Source: Litchfieldia sinesaloumensis
GTDB taxonomy: Bacteria; Bacillota; Bacilli; Bacillales; Bacillaceae_L
Assembly: GCF_900156865.1 (NCBI RefSeq)
Contig: NZ_LT732529.1
Span: 4,133,073 to 4,197,072 of the forward strand
Length of the DNA: 64,000 bases
Direction: 5' to 3'
Translations under genes and position numbers: made by a program
Shown here: positions 37,997-45,890 of the stretch, piece after piece
Layout: every line of letters starts with the position of its first letter
Position numbering within the stretch: the first letter of the stretch is position 1
The notes under the pieces: generated by a model
Database searches by the model: none
The model's input: the letters and a program-made list of their open reading frames with translations, nothing else
What the model was told of the DNA's origin: nothing

Positions 37997-39035
37997 TGAA
38001 ACATGGTTAGAGCCCTTAAAAAATCGTCCTAACCTTGAACCAAACCAGTCTTTTGCAAAAGAGCTCAAACAAACAATAAAAGAAAGACATTCGGTACAAC
38101 GAAGAAATTATTTGTGGCTAAAATTATGGATTCCACTAACCGTAGCAGTTATGTTGTTCACCGTTACAACTGTGTCTTATCTGACGGATAATCAGGAACA
38201 AGGACAAAAGCAAGTTGAAATTGTTGAAACAACTCATGTAGTTAATCCGGATATTGATGCTTTACTAGCTGAGAATCCTGCATATCAACAATTGTTTACT
38301 TCAGTCGTTAAAGCAACTGGAATAGAAGATGTGGGTGAGTTAGTGATTCAATTTTTTGAGGCACTTCATGTAAAAGATAAGGAATTCCTTAAAAACAATG
38401 TGTTCTTTGTAGCTAATCCGGAAAAAGAAGTGGATGTGTTGCTTAATTTTTACGAGGGAATTGACGTGAGATCATTAGAAGTTAACACGTTTAAGGAGAG
38501 TCGGGCTGAACCAAGTGTTGAAATTGTCTTTTCATATAAACAAAATAACGAGGAAATGTTGCATCATATTCACGTGAATTACTGGGAGGAAGGTCAAGTC
38601 GAAATTTACGCGCCACTTGATGACTATGTCCCAGAAATTCAAGATGACCTTGAACTTAATGAACAGGAAAGGGCAGCATACGATGCATTCATAGTAGACC
38701 ACAATCCTCAGTCTTTATTAGAAATGGGCCCAATAAGTATTGCCAAAATGTACTATCAAGCGAATGTAGATGGTGACCAGGATACCTCATATGCTCTGTA
38801 TACAACAAGAGAGGACCGAATAATGTGGTCAAAGGAAGAGGATAAGGAGTATTTTGGAAGTGGAACTCCTGAGGGCTTAGAAGAGGCGTACAGAGGCCTA
38901 GGAGCAGGAACATTTCACCAATTGAGTGAGATTGAAGGCTATATTTCATTCCGAAATCATAACGGTGATTATGGCTTCCAAATGATAAAAGATGAAAATG
39001 GAGTATGGAAGGTAGCTTTTACGCCATTTCAATAG
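37980..39035 (+). CDS. Probable membrane anti-sigma factor with large extracytoplasmic domain
   Basis: 351 residues: cytoplasmic N-terminus (about 40 residues), one transmembrane segment (LWLKLWIPLTVAVMLFTVTT near 45-64), then about 280 extracytoplasmic residues that may hold two related NTF2-like halves (VIQFFEALHVKDKEFLKNNV; MYYQANVDGDQDTSYALY). ATG 37980 is inside the sigma gene's last codons; an earlier in-frame ATG at 37959 also exists. Gene overlap and topology fit an anti-sigma factor, but no ZAS zinc motif is visible, so the role is inferred from context. Confidence 0.7.
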   Translation: MNNQNDETWLEPLKNRPNLEPNQSFAKELKQTIKERHSVQRRNYLWLKLWIPLTVAVMLFTVTTVSYLTDNQEQGQKQVEIVETTHVVNPDIDALLAENPAYQQLFTSVVKATGIEDVGELVIQFFEALHVKDKEFLKNNVFFVANPEKEVDVLLNFYEGIDVRSLEVNTFKESRAEPSVEIVFSYKQNNEEMLHHIHVNYWEEGQVEIYAPLDDYVPEIQDDLELNEQERAAYDAFIVDHNPQSLLEMGPISIAKMYYQANVDGDQDTSYALYTTREDRIMWSKEEDKEYFGSGTPEGLEEAYRGLGAGTFHQLSEIEGYISFRNHNGDYGFQMIKDENGVWKVAFTPFQ

Positions 39036-39063
39036 TGATGATGGTTTTGCAACATGGAAATGG

Positions 39064-39095
39064 AAACAGGGACAGTTACCTCACTGTCCCTGTTT
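39064..39095. terminator. Bidirectional hairpin between convergent genes, related to the GGGACAGG repeat
   Basis: Perfect 12-base arms AAACAGGGACAG and CTGTCCCTGTTT with 8-base loop. It shares the ACAGGGACAG core with the dispersed repeats. Confidence 0.75.
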
Positions 39096-39100
39096 ACCAT

Positions 39101-39577
39101 TTATTTGAGTTTGAACCCTTCGTCGAAAAGGTAATCCTCGGCCTCATCGTAAGAGCCAAACGATTCTTCTAGGTTTAATCCGGAGTAAATATTCCACCAT
39201 TCGTCCTCAAGGACAAGTAGAAGTGTTTGTCCATTATCGTCAACCCAATGTTCTTCTTGTCCATCTCCAATAATGGCATCTTCCCTCGCTAAAGGAGAAT
39301 TTGCGGATAGAGAGTGGATAGATTCTTTTATTATTCTCCGTAAATTCGCTTCTGAGAAGTCCCGTATATTGATAAATCCCTTTGCATCCACTTCATATTT
39401 TTCCAGGTTTCCAGCATAGACAAACCCATTTCCGTTTGGATGAAGGTGTTGTACAACGATCTTTTTTTCAAAAACGCTGTCGTTATAGTGGAAATTGACT
39501 CTCCCTAAAGATACATCTTTGCGTTGTAGCTCTGGGAATGATTCGATAATCGTAAGTTTATCTTCAAACGTTAGCAT
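39101..39577 (-). CDS. Hypothetical cytosolic protein
   Basis: 158 residues, acidic, no membrane segment. N-terminal half FPELQRKDVSLGRVNFHYNDS with FVYAGNLEKYEVDAKGF; C-terminal half EDEWWNIYSGLNLEESFGSYDEAEDYLFDEGF. The Trp/Tyr-rich C-terminus resembles small Bacillus proteins of unknown function. ATG 39577 (MLTFEDKL) has GAGG seven bases upstream, preferable to the ATG four codons earlier. Confidence 0.72.
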   Translation of the reverse strand: MLTFEDKLTIIESFPELQRKDVSLGRVNFHYNDSVFEKKIVVQHLHPNGNGFVYAGNLEKYEVDAKGFINIRDFSEANLRRIIKESIHSLSANSPLAREDAIIGDGQEEHWVDDNGQTLLLVLEDEWWNIYSGLNLEESFGSYDEAEDYLFDEGFKLK

Positions 39578-39607
39578 GTTAATCCTCATTTCTCATTTTC
39601 AAAGTTT

Positions 39608-39802
39608 CTATTGTAGTATTTCCTTTACGCGACCTACCTGTCCATCCTCTAATCGAACTTTGATTCCATGAGGATGGAAGCTAGACTTTGTTAAAATATC
39701 CTTGACAATTCCCTTTGTCAGTATACCAGTTCGTTGGTCTTTCTTTAACACGATTTGCACCTGAATCCCAGGTGCGATGTCTTTTCGATTCTGCCCATTC
39801 AT
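39608..39802 (-). CDS. ywbE: YwbE family protein
   Basis: 64-residue single-domain protein. PGIQVQIVLKKDQRTGILTKGIVKDILTKS and HPHGIKVRLEDGQVGRVKEI make an SH3-like small barrel typical of YwbE/DUF2196. Possibly RNA or protein binding; function not established. It lies just upstream of the previous minus-strand gene, with a 30-base gap, so co-transcription is likely. Confidence 0.9.
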   Translation of the reverse strand: MNGQNRKDIAPGIQVQIVLKKDQRTGILTKGIVKDILTKSSFHPHGIKVRLEDGQVGRVKEILQ

Positions 39803-39898
39803 TTAAAAAAGTCCTTCCATATCTTATTTATCTATTTAGTTTACCTCACATCGCAAAGTTTATCTTCAAAAAAAAAAGATGACCAGTTAGTCATCGTC

Positions 39899-39967
39899 TG
39901 GGACAAGGGGACAGGTTCCGCGTCCCACCATAATGCTACAGGGACAGTGTACCTGTCCCTGTGTCCC
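39899..39967. repeat. GGGACAGG-type palindromic repeat, copy 3
   Basis: Starts TGGGACAAGGGGACAGGTTC and ends ACCTGTCCCTGTGTCCC, nearly identical in the left half to copy 2. It sits directly downstream of the polysaccharide deacetylase stop. Confidence 0.88.
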
Positions 39968-39971
39968 TAGT

Positions 39972-40946
39972 TTAGAATAGTTGTATTGGGTGCATGGAGG
40001 ATTCCAGTGCTTTTAGTTCGTAGCCTTGTTCTTTTAGGTAGTTTAGTAGTTTTGGGAGGTGTTCGAGTGTTTCTGGTCGTTCGTGTAATAAGATGACAAT
40101 TGGTTCGTTTACACGATTTAACTTATTTAATTGATCAATTACACTGTCGACATAACGGCTATCTCTGAACTGCCAATCTCGGCTATCGATATTCCAATCC
40201 CACATTTTATACCCTGATGCTTCAACAGCATCCTTATATGCATCTGTCATATGCGGCGCACTTCCAAACGGAGTTCGAATGAGGTCGGTTTCTATACCTG
40301 TCAGTTCTTGAACTGTTTGTTGCGTTTGCTCCATTTCACCTATAACGGATTTCGAAGATTGATAGAATTTGTGTTTATCATGCGTCACACCGTGGAGACC
40401 AACGCTATGTCCTTTACTGACCATTTCTTTAACCGCATCAGGATAATTCTTGATATTGTTGTCTAACATAAAGAACGTCGCCTTTGCATCATACTCATCA
40501 AGTAAAGCTAGGATATCCTTTGAAACCTTATGAGGACCATCGTCAAAAGTCAAATATACTGCCCTTGAAGGTGGAGCAAGCGTTTCTTTTGGCTCTTCCT
40601 GTTCCTGATCAATTTCCTTTTCCACATCTATTTCTGGGATTGTTGGATTCTTGGTATCTGGAGTTGGTTCAACTGTAGGTTCTTTTATAGTTGTAGGTTT
40701 CTCATCTGTGGACCTATCCTCTTCAATCGTATCTATTGGTTTGTCATCGATTTCAAGTTCTGCATCAATAGGTTCATTGTTAACGGGCGCTTCTACAACT
40801 TTGTCATCTGATTCCGATGCATCCGCTTTTAGAAAAAACTTTGATTGTAGTAGAAAGAAAGAATAGAAGAGTAACAATAAAATAAAGCCAAGAAACGCAA
40901 TGATTTTCAAGATATTTCCCTTTCGCATTTTTTTCTCAATCGCCAT
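39972..40946 (-). CDS. Membrane-anchored polysaccharide deacetylase (NodB domain)
   Basis: 324 residues. N-terminal anchor ILKIIAFLGFILLLLFYSFF, then an 80-residue linker rich in Pro, Glu, Asp and Thr, then a NodB domain from about 130. Motifs: YLTFDDGPH (metal Asp), VGLHGVTHDK (metal His pair), LIRTPFGSAP, MWDWNIDSRDW and VILLHERPET (catalytic His). It removes N-acetyl groups from peptidoglycan or another envelope glycan outside the cell. The second ATG (40946) of an ATGATG pair has the better spacing to AGAAGG; the reading frame itself opens at 40979. Confidence 0.93.
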   Translation of the reverse strand: MAIEKKMRKGNILKIIAFLGFILLLLFYSFFLLQSKFFLKADASESDDKVVEAPVNNEPIDAELEIDDKPIDTIEEDRSTDEKPTTIKEPTVEPTPDTKNPTIPEIDVEKEIDQEQEEPKETLAPPSRAVYLTFDDGPHKVSKDILALLDEYDAKATFFMLDNNIKNYPDAVKEMVSKGHSVGLHGVTHDKHKFYQSSKSVIGEMEQTQQTVQELTGIETDLIRTPFGSAPHMTDAYKDAVEASGYKMWDWNIDSRDWQFRDSRYVDSVIDQLNKLNRVNEPIVILLHERPETLEHLPKLLNYLKEQGYELKALESSMHPIQLF

Positions 40947-41212
40947 CATGCATACCTTCTTTGCTGTTATATTCTTCACTATATAAGACGTTTATATTTC
41001 GGAAACGTTTCAATTTTATTACGATAACTTTACAAATTTAAAAAGAACAAGCCTTATCTTATCACAGCAATAAGCGATGGGAAAGAAAAATACATGGAAA
41101 AAATAGCAAATTGTAAATCGAATATGGGTTATGAGAGAATTTACTTGTTTCAATGAGAAAAATAGGACATAATCCACTTATGAGTAACATAGAAAAAAAG
41201 GGGGATTTCGAT

Positions 41213-42070
41213 TTGAAAATGAGAGTTTCAGCCGTGCAATATCATCTTCACACCATTCGTTCCTTTGATGAATTTGCAGCTCAATGTGAGCATTATATAA
41301 AAACGGCGATGGAATTTGACGCGGAATTTATACTGTTTCCTGAATTTTTCACTACACAGCTTTTATCCATTGGTAGCGAAGATGGATCCGGCCTAGCAAT
41401 AGATGACCTACCTAACTTTACAGATCAATACAGAGCACTTTTTTCCAATCTTGCAAAACAATATAATGTCCATATCATTGGCGGAACACATGTAGTACGA
41501 AAAGGTAAGCACCTCAATAATGTGGCACATTTATTTTACCCAGATGGTAAGGTGGGAGAGCAGGCAAAGTTGCATATTACGCCAACAGAAGTGAACGAAT
41601 GGAATATGTCTCCCGGTGAGGACTTCCAGGTCTTTGATACGGAAAAAGGACGTATTGCGATGTTGACTTGCTATGATATTGAGTTCCCTGAAATCGTTCG
41701 AATGGCAAAAGCAAAGGGTGCTGATGTGATCTTCTGTCCGTCTTGTACAGATGATCGCCATGGATTCCACCGAGTCCGTTACACGAGCCATGCGAGAGCC
41801 GTGGAAAATCAAGTATATGTAGTAGGAACAGGTACTGTTGGTTCTTTACCAACTGTTGATTTCATGCGTGCGAATTTTGGTCAAGCAGTAGTCATTACTC
41901 CAAACGATATCCCATTCCCACCAAAAGGGATTTTGGTAGAGGGTGAAGTAAACAACGACATGATCGTAACAGCCGACCTTGACTTGGAACTTCTATACGA
42001 AGTGCGTGAACGTGGCTCAGTTACAACATGGCGCGACCGAAGAACTGACCTTTATCCTGATTGGAAATAA
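41213..42070 (+). CDS. Carbon-nitrogen hydrolase (nitrilase superfamily)
   Basis: 285 residues. Catalytic triad visible: Glu in ILFPEFFTT near 44, Lys in EQAKLHITPTE near 118, Cys in MLTCYDIEFPEIVRM near 152. Such enzymes cleave amides or nitriles. TTG 41213 is the preferred start (six to seven bases after AAGGGGGA); ATG 41219 is two codons later. The GNAT gene 27 bases downstream gives the same domain pair that B. subtilis YhcX combines in one protein, in the opposite order as I recall it, so the two products probably work together. Substrate unknown. Confidence 0.88.
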   Translation: MKMRVSAVQYHLHTIRSFDEFAAQCEHYIKTAMEFDAEFILFPEFFTTQLLSIGSEDGSGLAIDDLPNFTDQYRALFSNLAKQYNVHIIGGTHVVRKGKHLNNVAHLFYPDGKVGEQAKLHITPTEVNEWNMSPGEDFQVFDTEKGRIAMLTCYDIEFPEIVRMAKAKGADVIFCPSCTDDRHGFHRVRYTSHARAVENQVYVVGTGTVGSLPTVDFMRANFGQAVVITPNDIPFPPKGILVEGEVNNDMIVTADLDLELLYEVRERGSVTTWRDRRTDLYPDWK

Positions 42071-42097
42071 GAATGTTGTTCAAAGGAGATGAATTAA

Positions 42098-42769
42098 ATG
42101 GATTATAAACGAATAACAAGCATCAATGACCCGTTGTTTTTTAAGATGCATGAATTAATGAAGGCTGTGTTTCCAAAAGAGGAAGTTCTAGATTTTGAGC
42201 TTTGGAAAGAGCCATTAGAGGACCCTAGTATCCGAGTGTTCGTCGCAGTACATGAAGAAGAGGTAGTTGGAGCAACAGAATACCGTTATTACCCAGATTG
42301 GAATATAGCGATGACTGATTTTACAATCATCGGTCAACCGGGTTTAAGCATTGGTCGCTTCTTAGCACAAAACCGAAGCGAAGATTTGCAGGAACTGGCT
42401 AATGCAAATGGAAAAGAGCTATTTGGAATGTTCGCTGAAATCTACGATCCATATAAAGTGACACATTATGAGTTCGGAACAGTGAAACCGATGGATCCAT
42501 TTGTTCGTCGCGAAGTTTTATCCCATCTAGGTTATAAACGTTTAGACCTCGACTATGTTCACCCATCATGGAATAATGATGGTGAAGCGGTGAAGGGGCT
42601 AGATTTATGTTTTATGCCAAGTGATTACAGTGTAAATGAATTACCAAGTCAATTGGTCATTGATTTCTTAACAACTTATTACACGGTCCTGCCAAACAAA
42701 CCTACAGAGTGGCTTGATATGGTGAGAGGATTAAAAGAAAAAGAAGCTGTAGACCTAAAACCGCTATAA
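42098..42769 (+). CDS. GNAT-family N-acetyltransferase-like protein
   Basis: 223 residues. The central segment RVFVAVHEEEVVGATEYRYYPDWNIAMTD and the following TIIGQPGLSIGRFLAQ fit an acetyl-CoA-binding GNAT fold, though the acetyl-CoA loop is only loosely conserved. ATG 42098 follows AAAGGAGATGAATTAA. Operon partner of the upstream nitrilase-like enzyme, ended by a strong terminator. Confidence 0.78.
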   Translation: MDYKRITSINDPLFFKMHELMKAVFPKEEVLDFELWKEPLEDPSIRVFVAVHEEEVVGATEYRYYPDWNIAMTDFTIIGQPGLSIGRFLAQNRSEDLQELANANGKELFGMFAEIYDPYKVTHYEFGTVKPMDPFVRREVLSHLGYKRLDLDYVHPSWNNDGEAVKGLDLCFMPSDYSVNELPSQLVIDFLTTYYTVLPNKPTEWLDMVRGLKEKEAVDLKPL

Positions 42770-42778
42770 AAGAAGAGT

Positions 42779-42811
42779 ATCCATATTTACATGTAAATAT
42801 GGATTTTTTTT
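42779..42811 (+). terminator. Terminator after the GNAT gene
   Basis: Perfect palindrome ATCCATATTTAC / GTAAATATGGAT followed by seven or more T residues. Confidence 0.93.
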
Positions 42812-42837
42812 GTCTGAAAATTGTCCGAAAAACGACA

Positions 42838-42881
42838 TGTGATATAAATCATATTCCATGAAGCCTTAGAGGATTTACAAT
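42838..42881 (+). promoter_or_regulatory. FNR-type box and minus-10 upstream of ctaG-like gene
   Basis: TGTGA-TATAAA-TCATA at 42838-42853 (one mismatch in the right arm), TACAAT at 42876-42881. The centre is 35.5 bases from the end of the minus-10, identical to the qox and pfl promoters. Confidence 0.6.
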
Positions 42882-42984
42882 TAGTGTAGAAGTGGTGTTT
42901 AGAGGGTTAAAAGAGGAAGTTATGTATTTGACGACTTAATGTGACCATTCTGAACAAACCAATATCCATAAAGCTGGTGATATC

Positions 42985-43812
42985 GTGATTAGTCAAATTT
43001 TGGACGGTTTTAGCTTTCACTCCCAATGGAACGGTGGAGTCATCTTTTTCACACTAATATTAATTGTGTTATATATGTTCCTACTACCAACACCGCAAGA
43101 CCATAAAAGGTATAAGTCATTTGCGTTTGCGGGAAGTATGGTGCTAATTCTTTTAGCAGTAGGAAGTCCCTTAAACTTATTAGGGCGCATGCTATTTCGG
43201 GCTCACATTATTCAAATAGTTGTAGTCCTTCTAATTGCAGCACCATTAATCGTGATTGGGTTGAAGACAAATCTAATTGGAAAAATGCTAAAAAACAATG
43301 GTGTGAAAAAAGGGTACCGGGTTCTCACTCATCCCGTGTTTGCGATTATTTTATTTCATGGAATGTTTATTGGATATCATATACCTGTCGTGTTTGATTG
43401 GATTCGAACAGGATACTTTACAAACTATATCTTTTTAGTTGCTTTGATTTTGTCGGCAATGCTAGTTTGGTGGCCAATCATTGGACCAATTAAAGAGCAA
43501 GACCGTATGAAATTTAAGCAAAAGCTTATTTATATTGTGATCAATATTTTGTTGTTTTTACCAGTAACTCTCTTTTTGTGGTTTGCAGACGGAGAGTTGT
43601 ATACGGTCTATAGTGACACAAGTCAAATGCTTGCTGCATTGGCATTATGTATGCCGTTAGGGGAAGAGGTACCTCCAGATTTATTGGAAACCTTACTTCC
43701 ATATCCCCCAATAAGTGAACAAAAAAATGGAGCAATCATCTTATTTGCCTCACAAGCAATTATTTTAAGCTTGAGTGCCATCTGGTTGTTTACGAAAAAA
43801 GGCAGGAAGTGA
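42985..43812 (+). CDS. CtaG-like cytochrome c oxidase assembly protein
   Basis: 275 residues, about seven transmembrane segments, of the caa3-type CtaG family, with ALRAHIIQ-like segment (LFRAHIIQIVVVLLIAAPL near 72-90), LFHGMFIGYHIPVVFD near 122 and WWPIIGPI near 155. CtaG helps assemble the copper centre of cytochrome caa3. No ctaCDEF is in the window. GTG 42985 is the start, with a weak ribosome site. The FNR-type promoter would be unusual for an aerobic oxidase factor, unless it serves low-oxygen respiration. Confidence 0.88.
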   Translation: MISQILDGFSFHSQWNGGVIFFTLILIVLYMFLLPTPQDHKRYKSFAFAGSMVLILLAVGSPLNLLGRMLFRAHIIQIVVVLLIAAPLIVIGLKTNLIGKMLKNNGVKKGYRVLTHPVFAIILFHGMFIGYHIPVVFDWIRTGYFTNYIFLVALILSAMLVWWPIIGPIKEQDRMKFKQKLIYIVINILLFLPVTLFLWFADGELYTVYSDTSQMLAALALCMPLGEEVPPDLLETLLPYPPISEQKNGAIILFASQAIILSLSAIWLFTKKGRK

Positions 43813-43825
43813 TTCCTGCCTTTTT
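43800..43825. terminator. Terminator between ctaG-like gene and convergent HTH gene
   Basis: AGGCAGGAA-GTGA-TTCCTGCCT then T tract; the ctaG stop is in the loop. Confidence 0.9.
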
Positions 43826-43836
43826 AGCAATTTAAT

Positions 43837-44883
43837 TTAATTTAATTTCCCAATATAGGCAAGGTCTTTCACTTCAACTGCATCGGTAGAGCCATCAAGG
43901 ATTTTCCGGATATCTTGCAACGCATCCTGCAAACTAATGGTTTCTCCTTTTTTGCCAGTGAAAGATTCCGCTACGTAAAAAGGCTGTGTCAAATAGGCTT
44001 CAAGTCGTTCCCCGCGCTTATAGGTTTGAACCTCTGCCTCAGGCAATCGATCCAATCCATGAACAGTAACGAGAGAACGGAGCTCTCTGTATCGGCGTAA
44101 TAATTTCTTTGCACGCTGTTGGATGGTGAAATGAGTTTGATCAAGGTGCGCCCCTTCTAAAACAGAAGAGGTAGAGTATATTGGATTGACGGCAGGATAT
44201 TGATGTCTAGCAGTGAGGTCAGCGTCAAATTGCCATAATGTTTCAAGTGGTCCAAATGGAACGTCTTCATCAACAACGTCACCCTTTAAGTCAACGAGAA
44301 TGGTGGTGACAGAATCAACTCCGATTGCATGTAGTTTTTCTTGAAGAGTTGGGATTTCACCAGTAATTACGTGAGAGCGATCAGCAGCGAATGCAACTTC
44401 CTTGCTCTCACCTAATTTCGCGATTTCCTCATACGCTTCTTCAATTGTTTTTACCTGGATTTGAACTTCGTCCAAAGTATCTTTAATTTCAGGGTGCTCG
44501 CCTTCAGGTAAAAGCAATACGGTTACAAAATCATTATTTCGTAAGCGATGAAATAACTCCGAAAGAACTACAAGCTGACCCATCCCAGGTCGAGCAACAA
44601 GACCAACAGTACCACCTTTTGCTAATGGTGCAAAGACATCAAGAGTTTTAATCCCTGTTTCAATCATTTCAATTTTCTCCCCTCGAATTAATAATTCATC
44701 CAAACTACATTCAGCTAAATCAGCAAGTGCTACTAATGTACGCACTTCCGCACGCCCAACCGGAATTTTTCCTGTACAAAGGTTTGAAACAGTTGCTGGA
44801 CGTAATCCCACAGAACGAGCAGCTGTTGTTAAATTTGGTACTCGTCTGCGCAGTAAAGAGACATTAAGTCGAATATCTTCCAA
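43837..44883 (-). CDS. HTH protein fused to a degenerate F1-ATPase beta-like domain
   Basis: 348 residues. Residues about 15-65 are an XRE/LacI-like helix-turn-helix (LTTAARSVGLRPATVSNLCT). From about 74 the protein follows AtpD: ETGIKTLDVFAPLAKGGTVG, then a P-loop position reading ARPGMGQL, where AtpD has GGAGVGKT, so the Walker A Lys is gone. A hydrophobic strand with Asp (TTILVDLKGD near 193-202) sits where Walker B is expected. Then LWQFDADLTA, YPAVNPIYSTSSVL near 229, LLRRYREL near 261, DRLPEAEV near 278 (AtpD DELSDED), YLTQPFYVAESFTG near 297. The AtpD N-terminal barrel is missing. ATP hydrolysis is unlikely; a nucleotide-sensing or scaffold role for a transcription regulator is inferred. 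TTG start seven bases after AGGAGGTG. Confidence 0.85.
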   Translation of the reverse strand: MEDIRLNVSLLRRRVPNLTTAARSVGLRPATVSNLCTGKIPVGRAEVRTLVALADLAECSLDELLIRGEKIEMIETGIKTLDVFAPLAKGGTVGLVARPGMGQLVVLSELFHRLRNNDFVTVLLLPEGEHPEIKDTLDEVQIQVKTIEEAYEEIAKLGESKEVAFAADRSHVITGEIPTLQEKLHAIGVDSVTTILVDLKGDVVDEDVPFGPLETLWQFDADLTARHQYPAVNPIYSTSSVLEGAHLDQTHFTIQQRAKKLLRRYRELRSLVTVHGLDRLPEAEVQTYKRGERLEAYLTQPFYVAESFTGKKGETISLQDALQDIRKILDGSTDAVEVKDLAYIGKLN

Positions 44884-44898
44884 AATTTACACCTCCTG

Positions 44899-44990
44899 TT
44901 ACTTTTTAGAGTAAACTATTTTACGTCATGATGCAATAGTGTATTTTCGTTCCAGAGTAATTTTTTTTACTCTACTTACTTTTTAGTGTT
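44899..44990. promoter_or_regulatory. Repeated palindromes in the divergent region between the HTH-F1beta gene and mpg
   Basis: TTACT-TTTTAG-AGTAA at 44899-44914, AGAGTAA-TTTTTT-TTACTCT at 44954-44973, and a degenerate copy TTACTTTTTAGTGTT at 44976-44990. All share TTACT/AGTAA arms six bases apart. They probably bind the HTH protein itself and could also control mpg. Confidence 0.6.
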
Positions 44991-45059
44991 CCATCCATAT
45001 ATAATAAATGCACGACAGGAAAAACTAACTTGAAAATTATATTTCATAAAGGAGTTACC

Positions 45060-45647
45060 ATGAACGACATCTTACCTGAATCCTTTTTTCACAAGCCAAC
45101 ATTAGATTTAGCTAAAGCTCTCCTCGGATGTATACTCGTAAAACATACCGACCAGGGGGTTGCTTCTGGCTACATCGTTGAAACAGAAGCGTACAAAGGA
45201 CCTGAAGATCGTGCGGCACATTCATATAACAATAAAAGAACGAAGCGGACTGAGGTGATGTTCGGTAAACCGGGGCATGTGTATACCTATCAGATGCACA
45301 CTCATTGTCTTGTGAATGTGGTGAGTAGTGAAATGGAAAAGCCAGAAGCAATCCTAATCCGAGCCGTTGAGCCTGTTCAAGGAATCGACCTAATGTACGA
45401 ACGCCGGGGGGAGATGCCTTCCAAAAACTTAACAAATGGTCCGGGCAAACTAACGAAAGCATTAGGAATTACAATGGAAGACTATGGCCGCCCCTTCTTC
45501 GAACCACCTCTTTACATAACGAAGGGCATCATTCCTGAACATATTTCAACTGGTCCGCGAATTGGTATTGAAAATTCTGGGGAGGCGAAGGATTATCCAT
45601 GGCGATTTTGGATTACAGATAATCCGTACGTTTCCCGCAGAAGGTAA
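45060..45647 (+). CDS. 3-methyladenine DNA glycosylase (AAG/Mpg family)
   Basis: 195 residues. It removes alkylated purines in base-excision repair. Motifs: LAKALLGCILVKHT, then YIVETEAYKGPEDRAAHSY (catalytic Glu in VETEAY near residue 45), MFGKPGHVYTYQMH and LTNGPGKLTKALGIT. ATG 45060 follows AAAGGAGTTACC. Divergent from the HTH-F1beta gene across a short region with shared palindromes. Confidence 0.94.
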   Translation: MNDILPESFFHKPTLDLAKALLGCILVKHTDQGVASGYIVETEAYKGPEDRAAHSYNNKRTKRTEVMFGKPGHVYTYQMHTHCLVNVVSSEMEKPEAILIRAVEPVQGIDLMYERRGEMPSKNLTNGPGKLTKALGITMEDYGRPFFEPPLYITKGIIPEHISTGPRIGIENSGEAKDYPWRFWITDNPYVSRRR

Positions 45648-45678
45648 GGGTTTGCTCGAATCGAGCAGGCCCTTTTTT
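45648..45678 (+). terminator. Terminator after mpg
   Basis: GGGTTTGCTCGA / TCGAGCAGGCCC stem, then six T residues. Confidence 0.88.
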
Positions 45679-45708
45679 CATTATAAGGACCTCCAACTTA
45701 TTTTTTAT

Positions 45709-45890
45709 GTCTAGCTTCAGGCGCCATCGGCTCGAGGTCTTAAGCCAATCGCTTCGGAAGGTAAAGAGCACCTTCTGTCAGCGCTCGTCTTAAGCTTGAC
45801 TTGCACAGGATGTGCTGACATCGACGTTCGCCACAGGACGTGGCGGTCGTTAGTCGATGTTCCTTATTAACTAGGCGCCTTGCGCTTTTC
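45709..45890. repeat. Dispersed intergenic repeat (TGTCTAGC...GCGCTTTTC type), long copy
   Basis: Begins TGTCTAGCTTCAGGCGCC, contains CTTAAGCCAATCGCTTCGG and CACCTTCTGTCAGCGCTCGT, ends AGGCGCCTTGCGCTTTTC. About 60 extra bases compared with the 4502 copy include paired GCACAGGATGTGC and CGCCACAGGACGTGGCG hairpins. Confidence 0.82.
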
